In this document: one piece after another, positions 13,337-18,514 of the stretch | How positions within the stretch are numbered: position 1 is the stretch's first letter | How the letters are laid out: every line of letters begins with the position of its first letter | Made by a program: the position numbers and the translations under genes | Assembly (NCBI GenBank): GCA_007130545.1 | Contig: SLSG01000271.1 | Span: 1-18,514 of the forward strand | Reading direction: 5' to 3' | Origin: Bacteroidales bacterium | Lineage (GTDB): Bacteria; Bacteroidota; Bacteroidia; Bacteroidales; UBA7960 | Length of the DNA: 18,514 nucleotides | Notes under the pieces: generated by a model | Told to the model about the DNA's origin: nothing | Seen by the model: only the letters and a program-made list of their open reading frames with translations | The model's database searches: none

Positions 13337-14258
13337 ACCCACCCTGGTGATCATCACGGGTCCGACTGCCGTCGGGAAAACCCTGGTCAGCGTAGAGATC
13401 GCCCGGCGCCTGGGAACCGGGATTGTCTCCGCCGATGCCCGACAGTTTTACCGTGAGCTCAGGATTGGCACTGCCCCGCCCGGACCTGAACTGCTTGCCA
13501 GGGTACCCCATCATTTTGTCGGCCACCTTTCCATTTTTGACTATTACAATGTGTCCCTGTTCGAGCAACAGGCCCTGAAGGTCCTGCAAGGGATTTTTTC
13601 GCGATCGGCCTATGCTGTCGTCACCGGTGGTTCAGGCCTTTACCTGGATACCCTTTGCCAGGGGATCGGGGTGCTGCCGGATGCGGACCCCGCCATCCGG
13701 GCATATGTTCAGGGGTACTACAGGGAAAGGGGATTGGAGGGCCTGCGGTCCTGGCTCAAGCGCATCGACCCGGTCTATTACGAAAAGGTTGACCTGGCCA
13801 ATCCCAACCGCATGATAAGGGGCATAGAGGTCTATTTGTCCGCTGGTCTCCGGTATTCTGAACTTCGCCGCCACGAGCCGGTCCGGCGAAATTTCCGGAT
13901 CAGACGCCTGGTGCTGAACAGGGACCGGGCAGAACTCTTCCGGCGCATCAACGGGCGGGTGGATGAGATGGTGCGCCTGGGATTGGTGGAGGAGGCCCTG
14001 GCTTTTTTCCCGCACCGTGAACTGAATGCCCTGAACACGGTGGGATACAAGGAGCTGTTCAACTGGCTATCCAACCTTTATCCGCTGCATGAAGCACTGG
14101 AGAAGGTCAGGACCAACTCCCGCAGGTATGCGAAAAGGCAGCTTACATGGTTTAAAAGGTATCCCGACGCTGCCTGGTTCCATCCGGATGACCTGGATGG
14201 GATGATGGGATTTATCACGAATGGTAAGCCAGCAATCCCTCCATCGGAGAGTCCGTGA
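13317..14258 (+). CDS. miaA: tRNA dimethylallyltransferase
   Basis: Adds a dimethylallyl group to N6 of A37 in tRNAs reading codons that begin with U. The P-loop GPTAVGKT is at residues 15-22 and the anticodon-binding SADARQ at 38-43 (usually DSR(Q); Ser is replaced by Ala41), followed by IGTAPP, VTGGSGLYLDTLCQG, the ANPNRMIRGIEVY-like stretch, LNTVGYKEL and RRYAKRQLTWFKR. With the TTG at 13317 the product is 313 residues, the family norm, and begins KKTVSEPTLVII before the P-loop; no ATG or GTG lies close enough, and the longer frame up to 13116 is only the shadow of the upstream gene. The start overlaps the upstream gene by 20 bases. The 3' end overlaps the convergent kinase-like gene by 44 bases. 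Confidence 0.94.
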   Translation: MKKTVSEPTLVIITGPTAVGKTLVSVEIARRLGTGIVSADARQFYRELRIGTAPPGPELLARVPHHFVGHLSIFDYYNVSLFEQQALKVLQGIFSRSAYAVVTGGSGLYLDTLCQGIGVLPDADPAIRAYVQGYYRERGLEGLRSWLKRIDPVYYEKVDLANPNRMIRGIEVYLSAGLRYSELRRHEPVRRNFRIRRLVLNRDRAELFRRINGRVDEMVRLGLVEEALAFFPHRELNALNTVGYKELFNWLSNLYPLHEALEKVRTNSRRYAKRQLTWFKRYPDAAWFHPDDLDGMMGFITNGKPAIPPSESP

Positions 14259-15054
14259 ACGCAATGCCTGAGATGCCGTGCCTTATGGCAAGCGGCCGGA
14301 TGACATTCCGGTAGTGGTAACCCACCGATCCGACGCAACCCATTTTAAAAGCCGTATAACCAGGCAACTTGCAGACCTGCTCCCGGAAAAACGCCTCGAA
14401 GCAATCCTCCAGCAGTTCCATGATCCGGGGATGGTGCATCTGTTGATGGATAAACACGGAAAAGGAGGCAAGAAAGCGGTTTGGATGCTCCTTGCGGTAA
14501 ATCTCCTCCAATATCTGTGCCCGGTCCAGCTTGTATGCCTGCGAAAATGCCTGGTTTAATTCCCAGGGCAGCTGATCCTTCAACAGATTTTCCAGGAAGA
14601 CTTTCCCGAGGTGGGTGCCACTGCCTTCATCTCCAAGAACATAACCCAGGGAAGGGAGGCCATGCGTGATTTCTGAGCCGTTGTACAAACAGGCATTGGA
14701 ACCCGTCCCCAATATACAGGCGATCCCTGGTTCCACGCCAAACAATGCCCTGGCGGCACCCAGCAGATCATTTCCAATTGAGATGTCCGGATCGCCCTTG
14801 AGCAGGTGGTTCAATGCGTCTCTTACCATTTGCCGGTTGGCAGAAGTGGAGCAGCCCGCACCATAGAAATGGACCGCTTGTATCTGCTGGTCTTTGATGA
14901 ATGGCTGAAGGTCAGTGAGCAGTTGGGCTGCCATGCTTTTCGGGGTGTAAAAGAACGGGTTCAGTCCCCGGCTGACAATGCTGGCCCTGAGCTGCCCGCT
15001 TTCGGCGAGCCACCAATGGGTATTGGTGCTTCCACTGTCTGCAAGCAGCATCAT
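14215..15054 (-). CDS. BadF/BadG-type ATPase, N-acetylglucosamine-kinase-like
   Basis: A 279-residue sugar-kinase-fold (ASKHA) ATPase of the BadF/BadG/BcrA/BcrD group that Bacteroidota annotation calls N-acetylglucosamine kinase. Phosphate 1 loop is ADSGSTNTHW (residues 5-14; most relatives read STKTDW), then FYGAGCS, the catalytic Asp96 region IGNDLLGAARALFG, phosphate 2 CILGTGSNACLYNG (113-126), LGYVLGDEGSGTHLG and the closing GCVGSVGYHYRNVI with GIAFTDSPMEGLLAYH. It probably phosphorylates an amino sugar such as GlcNAc, but the substrate is inferred from the family. The ATG at 15054 overlaps the dacA stop by four bases, so it follows dacA in one transcript with coupled translation; a second ATG is the next codon. 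Its last 44 bases are antisense to the end of miaA. Confidence 0.88.
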   Translation of the reverse strand: MMLLADSGSTNTHWWLAESGQLRASIVSRGLNPFFYTPKSMAAQLLTDLQPFIKDQQIQAVHFYGAGCSTSANRQMVRDALNHLLKGDPDISIGNDLLGAARALFGVEPGIACILGTGSNACLYNGSEITHGLPSLGYVLGDEGSGTHLGKVFLENLLKDQLPWELNQAFSQAYKLDRAQILEEIYRKEHPNRFLASFSVFIHQQMHHPRIMELLEDCFEAFFREQVCKLPGYTAFKMGCVGSVGYHYRNVIRPLAIRHGISGIAFTDSPMEGLLAYHS

Positions 15055-15947
15055 TTCTCTCCGGGTGTTGAGGGGGAGGCATTTTCCTTATCGGGTGTTG
15101 AAGGGGGGGCACTTTCCGTTGCGGATGTTGAAGGGGGGGCACTTTCCGTTGCGGGTGAAATGAACTCCTTGGCCAGCATTTCCTTTAGTTGCACCGGCTT
15201 AAGGTTGCGTATCAGCAAGCCTTCCTTGCACCAGCTGATTCTTCCGGTTTGCTCACTGACCACCAGGGCGATGGCATCCGATTGTTCTGTAATGCCCGCG
15301 GCGGCCCGGTGCCTTAGGCCCAATGTCTGGGGAAACCCCTGTTTTTCTGTGACGGGAAGTACACAGCGGGCCACCCGGATCCGGTTGTTGGTAATGATGA
15401 CCGCACCGTCATGCAATGGGCTGTTCTTGTAAAAAATGGACTCCAGCAGGGGAGATGAAAGGCGCGCATCCAGCCCTTCCCCTGTCTCTACAAATGATTC
15501 AAGTTCATTCTGATTTGTGATTACCAGCAGTGCGCCCGTCCGACTCTCAGAAAAGCGCTCAAAGGCATTGACGATGGATGAAATATCGAGCTTATCCCTT
15601 TCGTCAAAATTCCAAAACTTATTGAAAACACTCCTTGAGCCTCTGTTCAGTATGCCTCTCGTGCCCAATAGCAAAAGGAATTTCCGGATCTCCGGCTGAA
15701 ATACAATGATCAGGGCCAGCACCCCCACACTGGCGAACTGGCTGAGGATGGCCGTGAGCAGTTCCATTTCGAAGAGTCTGACCACCCACCATAGCAGGTA
15801 AAGGGAAAGGATTCCCAAAAAAATGTGTATGGCGCCGGTCCCGCGGATAAGGGCATACAACTGGTATAGCAGTATGGCCACCAGCAGCACGTCTATAACG
15901 TCAAGCAGCCGGATCTGGATAAAGGCAAGGATTGGTTCCAAAGGCAT
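15051..15947 (-). CDS. dacA: diadenylate cyclase (CdaA/DacA type) with repeat-containing C-terminal tail
   Basis: Makes the second messenger cyclic di-AMP from two ATP. Three N-terminal membrane segments (about residues 5-30, 37-57 and 63-84) are followed by a linker and the DisA_N cyclase domain with GALLVITNQNEL, SPLHDGAVII (DGA at 180-182) and LGLRHRAAAGITEQSDAIALVVSE (RHR at 212-214), so catalytic motifs are intact. The core ends near EFISP (265); residues 266-295 are three decapeptides (ATESAPPSTS, ATESAPPSTP, DKENASPSTP) followed by GEK, a tail not expected in CdaA. folP lies 19 bases upstream, as commonly in Bacteroidota, and the kinase-like gene overlaps its stop by four bases. The YbbR/CdaR-like gene lies about 14.5 kb away rather than beside it as in Firmicutes. 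Confidence 0.95.
   Translation of the reverse strand: MPLEPILAFIQIRLLDVIDVLLVAILLYQLYALIRGTGAIHIFLGILSLYLLWWVVRLFEMELLTAILSQFASVGVLALIIVFQPEIRKFLLLLGTRGILNRGSRSVFNKFWNFDERDKLDISSIVNAFERFSESRTGALLVITNQNELESFVETGEGLDARLSSPLLESIFYKNSPLHDGAVIITNNRIRVARCVLPVTEKQGFPQTLGLRHRAAAGITEQSDAIALVVSEQTGRISWCKEGLLIRNLKPVQLKEMLAKEFISPATESAPPSTSATESAPPSTPDKENASPSTPGEK
15063..15152. repeat. 30-bp tandem repeat, 3 copies, at the 3' end of dacA
   Basis: Three contiguous 30-base units start at 15063, 15093 and 15123. The second and third differ by a single base; the first is more diverged. On the reverse strand they encode three decapeptides (residues 266-295), ending 9 bases before the dacA stop codon and the coupled kinase start. 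The + strand shows runs of seven G residues, so slippage could also occur there. Confidence 0.95.
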
Positions 15948-15966
15948 GGGGGTTGGATTTGAATAC

Positions 15967-16839
15967 TTATTCAGGTGATGGTTTCACGGTTTTGAACGCA
16001 TTGGTGATGGCAATGGTCTCCACGGCCGCCCTTACATCATGCACCCTCAGAATATCCGCCCCTTTAAGCAGGGCCAGGGTGTGCAAGACCGTGCTGCCGT
16101 TTAATGCCTCCCCGGCCGGGATGTCCAGCACCTGGTTAACCAGGGATTTTCTTGACAAACCGACCAGGACCGGCCGTTCGAACATGGCCAGAAAGTCCAG
16201 GTCCTTCAAAAGCCGGTAATTGTGCTCCAGGGTCTTTCCGAACCCAAAGCCGGGATCAATGATGATGTCGGCAACGCCCAATTCGTTAAGCTGGGCAATC
16301 TTTTGACTGAAGAAGCCGGAGACCTCCTTCACCAGGTCCTTATAGACGGGATCCTTCTGCATCGTCGCCGGGCTGCCCTGCATATGCATCAGGACGTAGG
16401 GGACCTTCAGCCTGGCAATGGTTTGGAACATGGCCGGGTCAATGCTTCCTGCGGAGATGTCGTTCACCATGTGGGCCCCTTCACCGACCGCCATAATGGC
16501 TGTTTCCGAATAATAGGTATCCACCGACAGCAATGCATCCGGAAAGGTTTTTGCGATGGCTTTCAGCACAGGCTCCAATCTTGCCCTTTCATCTGCCTGC
16601 GGCAGCAGGTCTGCCCCGGGACGGCTGGAGGCTGCTCCCAGGTCTAGAAAGGAAGCCCCCTCCTCCAACATTTTTCCGGCCTGAAGGCAAGCCTGGTCAG
16701 ACGACAGATACTTTCCCCCGTCATAAAAGGAATCCGGGGTCAGGTTCAGAATTCCCATCACATGCGGAGAGGCAAGCTCTACCAATTTACCCCCGCAATT
16801 CAGGGTCTTCTTTGGGCAAAAAAACGTATCTTTCGCCAT
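15967..16839 (-). CDS. folP: dihydropteroate synthase
   Basis: Joins para-aminobenzoate to 6-hydroxymethyl-dihydropterin diphosphate to form dihydropteroate in folate synthesis; the target of sulfonamides. The 290-residue TIM-barrel protein has VMGILNLTPDSFYDGG (residues 27-42), ASFLDLGAASSRPGA, LLSVDTYYSETA, HMVNDISAG, VLMHMQGSPATMQ, DIIIDPGFGFGKTLEHNYRLL, PVLVGLSRKSLV and ILRVHDVRAAVET in normal order. The first product-site motif reads GAASSRPGA where many have GGESTRPGA. It is the first gene of the folP-dacA-kinase group and divergent from the DUF1599 gene with 39 bases between their starts. No TAnnTTTG box is seen for it on the reverse strand. Confidence 0.96.
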   Translation of the reverse strand: MAKDTFFCPKKTLNCGGKLVELASPHVMGILNLTPDSFYDGGKYLSSDQACLQAGKMLEEGASFLDLGAASSRPGADLLPQADERARLEPVLKAIAKTFPDALLSVDTYYSETAIMAVGEGAHMVNDISAGSIDPAMFQTIARLKVPYVLMHMQGSPATMQKDPVYKDLVKEVSGFFSQKIAQLNELGVADIIIDPGFGFGKTLEHNYRLLKDLDFLAMFERPVLVGLSRKSLVNQVLDIPAGEALNGSTVLHTLALLKGADILRVHDVRAAVETIAITNAFKTVKPSPE

Positions 16840-16863
16840 TGTTTTCTGTTGCTATACCTTTCT

Positions 16864-16871
16864 TACTTTTG
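16864..16871 (+). promoter_or_regulatory. Bacteroidota -7 box (TACTTTTG) for the DUF1599 gene
   Basis: TACTTTTG matches TAnnTTTG and lies seven bases before the ATG at 16879, so the transcript would be almost leaderless. It supports this ATG over an in-frame ATG at 16762, which lies upstream of the box and inside folP. Confidence 0.5.
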
Positions 16872-16878
16872 CAAGCCT

Positions 16879-17454
16879 ATGGGCGCTTTATCAAAAACCG
16901 ATCAGCAGTTTGACCACGTCAGGCGGATGTGCCTGGATGTTTTTCTGAAAAAAATGCAGGATTACGGCAGCGCCTGGAGAATACTGAGGCCCTCTTCTTT
17001 GACCGATCAGATATTTATCAAGGCACAGCGTATCCGGTCGTTGCAGGACAAAGGTACACAAAAAATCCTTGAAGGAATCGGTCCGGAATTTGTCGGCATT
17101 GTCAATTATTCCATCATGGGACTGGTACAACTGGAGAAAGGTCCCGGCGACCATGCCGACATGCCTCCAGATGAAGCTGTCCGGATGTACGACCACTACT
17201 TTGAGCTGGCCCGTAAACTGATGCACGACAAGAACCATGACTACTCGGAAGCATGGCGGGAGATGCGGGTTTCATCACTTGCCGACATCATCCTGATGAA
17301 GATACTTAGGATCAAACAGATAGAGGACAACCAGGGCAAGACCTTTGTGTCGGAAGGCATCGACGCCAACTATTTTGACATCATCAATTATGCGGTTTTT
17401 GCGCTGATCAAGCTGGAGGTTGAAGGCCGGAATGAAGGAAGTAAAACCAAATAA
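16879..17454 (+). CDS. DUF1599 protein, two tandem copies of the domain
   Basis: A 191-residue cytosolic, mainly helical protein of unknown biochemical role. It consists of two homologous halves, about residues 11-86 and 103-180. Each half holds DY-x-x-AWR (28-34 and 121-127), SSL-x-D-x-I-x-x-K-x-x-RI (39-52 and 132-145), then an Asp, a Gly, and an F-x-x-I-x-NY-x-x-x-x-L-x-x-LE end. The conserved acidic and basic residues suggest a metal- or nucleotide-binding helical bundle, and DUF1599 has been grouped with domains linked to nucleotide modification; both points are family-level or inferred. The divergent placement beside folP is common in Bacteroidota as far as I know and hints at a folate or nucleotide link. 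The permease gene starts 11 bases after its stop. Confidence 0.85.
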   Translation: MGALSKTDQQFDHVRRMCLDVFLKKMQDYGSAWRILRPSSLTDQIFIKAQRIRSLQDKGTQKILEGIGPEFVGIVNYSIMGLVQLEKGPGDHADMPPDEAVRMYDHYFELARKLMHDKNHDYSEAWREMRVSSLADIILMKILRIKQIEDNQGKTFVSEGIDANYFDIINYAVFALIKLEVEGRNEGSKTK

Positions 17455-17465
17455 ACCCGGATATT

Positions 17466-18514
17466 GTGCTGCGATTCATTAGCCGCCGTTTATGGTATGG
17501 GTTCTGGGTCTTCCTGGGCGTGGTGACGGTGGTGTTTTTCCTGTTCACCGTCCTGCCGGGTGATCCTGCACGCATGATGCTTGGACAGCGGGCTGACATC
17601 AGCTCAGTGGAGGCCATCCAAAAGGAACTGGGACTTGACCGGCCCATTGGGGTGCAATATCTGAATTATGTGAATGACTTGTCCCCGTTGTCCCTTCACA
17701 GGCATTCGGATACGGAAAGCCTGTTTTATCTGGACAGGGAAAAGTACCGGGCCAGCGTGTTGCTGAGCCTGGGGCCGACCAGCCTGGTGGTCAAGGCACC
17801 CTACCTGCGAAGATCCTATCAAAGCAACCGCCCGGTTTCGACGATCCTGGCAGAGGCCCTGCCCAACACACTGCTGCTGGCTACTGTTTCGATCCTGTTC
17901 GCCCTCCTGGCAGGGATCGCGCTGGGCGTGCTGGTGGCCCTGAGGGACAAGCCCTGGTTCACCCGTACCACATTGGTGTTCTCGGTTTTTGGAATGGCAT
18001 TGCCTTCCTTCTTCGCCGCCATTATCTTTGCCTGGTTGTTTGCTTATGTATTGTCGGATGTTACCGGACTGAACATGACCGGCAGCTTTTATGAAGTGGA
18101 CGATTTCGGGCGGGGTGAATATGTGGCCTGGAAAAACCTGGTGCTGCCGGCACTGACCCTTGGAATACGTCCCCTTGCCATCGTCACTGAGCTGACCAGA
18201 ACTTCATTAAAGCAGGTGCTGGCACAGGACTTTATAAGAACGGCCCGTGCAAAAGGGCTCTCCATGTACAGGGTGGTGACCCGTCATGCCCTCAAAAATG
18301 CGATGAATCCAGTGGTCACGGCAGTATCGGGGTGGTTTGCCTCCCTGCTGGCAGGGGCCGTGTTCGTGGAATACGTCTTTGACTGGAAAGGCCTGGGGGT
18401 GGTCATTGTGGAAGCGCTTGAATATTATGACTTCCCGGTGCTCATGGGCGCCGTACTGCTGATATCGGTCATGCTGGTGCTGCTGAACATATGCGTGGAT
18501 ATTGTGTATGGCTA
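17466..18514 (+). CDS. ABC transporter permease, OppB/DppB type, 3' end beyond window
   Basis: Inner-membrane subunit of a peptide- or nickel-type ABC importer; the frame is open to the window edge (349 codons seen). It starts at GTG 17466 (reading LRFISRRLWYGFWVFLG); no ATG gives a full first membrane segment. After the first segment come FTVLPGDPARMMLGQ and KELGLDRPIGVQYLNYVNDLSPLSLH, then a long periplasmic stretch and the membrane core starting VSTILAEALPNTLLLATVS. The ATPase-contact EAA loop is QDFIRTARAKGLSMYRVVTRHALKNA, roughly residues 253-278, followed by LLAGAVFVEYVFDWKGLG. The long periplasmic stretch is typical of Bacteroidota versions. The partner permease and ATPase genes would be expected to the right. 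The short 11-base spacing from the DUF1599 gene suggests read-through. Confidence 0.9.
   Translation, partial: MLRFISRRLWYGFWVFLGVVTVVFFLFTVLPGDPARMMLGQRADISSVEAIQKELGLDRPIGVQYLNYVNDLSPLSLHRHSDTESLFYLDREKYRASVLLSLGPTSLVVKAPYLRRSYQSNRPVSTILAEALPNTLLLATVSILFALLAGIALGVLVALRDKPWFTRTTLVFSVFGMALPSFFAAIIFAWLFAYVLSDVTGLNMTGSFYEVDDFGRGEYVAWKNLVLPALTLGIRPLAIVTELTRTSLKQVLAQDFIRTARAKGLSMYRVVTRHALKNAMNPVVTAVSGWFASLLAGAVFVEYVFDWKGLGVVIVEALEYYDFPVLMGAVLLISVMLVLLNICVDIVYG

Noticed and set aside
14806..15432. 208-codon + strand open frame across the kinase start and dacA end
   Set aside because: Antisense to two well-supported genes; its low-complexity middle is simply the 30-base repeat read on the wrong strand.
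16762..16878. N-terminal extension of the DUF1599 gene
   Set aside because: It runs through the start of folP on the other strand and upstream of the TACTTTTG box; the sequence is not conserved-looking.

Overview
The window is a gene-dense piece of a Bacteroidota chromosome, most likely Bacteroidales-like. Evidence for this: a PorQ homologue (type IX secretion, a Bacteroidota-specific machine); TAnnTTTG boxes, the characteristic Bacteroidota -7 promoter element, in front of many genes; very few Shine-Dalgarno sequences; and lineage-typical linkages (YbbR-like next to coaE, folP next to the diadenylate cyclase gene, a divergent DUF1599 gene beside folP, a pRiA4b ORF-3-like gene before miaA). 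By eye the G+C content is above 50%. No rRNA, tRNA, CRISPR array, transposase, phage gene or origin is visible, and no stretch longer than about 110 bases lacks a gene.

Layout. 1-481 (+): end of a YbbR/CdaR-like gene. 509-1588 (-): a GT4-type glycosyltransferase sitting between that gene and coaE. 1685-2275 (+): coaE. 2325-5794 (+): porQ, a secreted subtilisin-like protease and a small secreted or outer-membrane protein. 8889 down to 5817 (-): a tight operon ruvX, def, M16 peptidase, O-methyltransferase, with the first three genes joined by 4-base stop/start overlaps. 8994-12675 (+): dapD, then a GT2 glycosyltransferase, tsaC and cca a few bases apart. 12737-14258 (+): a pRiA4b ORF-3-like gene overlapping miaA. 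16839 down to 14215 (-): folP, diadenylate cyclase (dacA/cdaA) and a GlcNAc-kinase-like ATPase, the last two joined by a 4-base overlap. 16879-17454 (+): duplicated DUF1599 protein. 17466-end (+): start of an OppB/DppB-type permease.

Most of the content is housekeeping: CoA synthesis, formyl-Met removal, diaminopimelate, tRNA modification and maturation (t6A, i6A, CCA), folate and c-di-AMP. I do not see a clear new defence or mobile system. The most unusual signals are tandem repeats kept in frame inside otherwise standard genes: seven heptapeptide copies inserted in the substrate-side loop of the O-methyltransferase, and three decapeptide copies forming the tail of the diadenylate cyclase, plus a minor acidic one in the pRiA4b-like protein. 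Next come the coupling of the c-di-AMP synthase gene to an amino-sugar-kinase-like gene, and several promoter boxes so close to start codons that the transcripts would be nearly leaderless.
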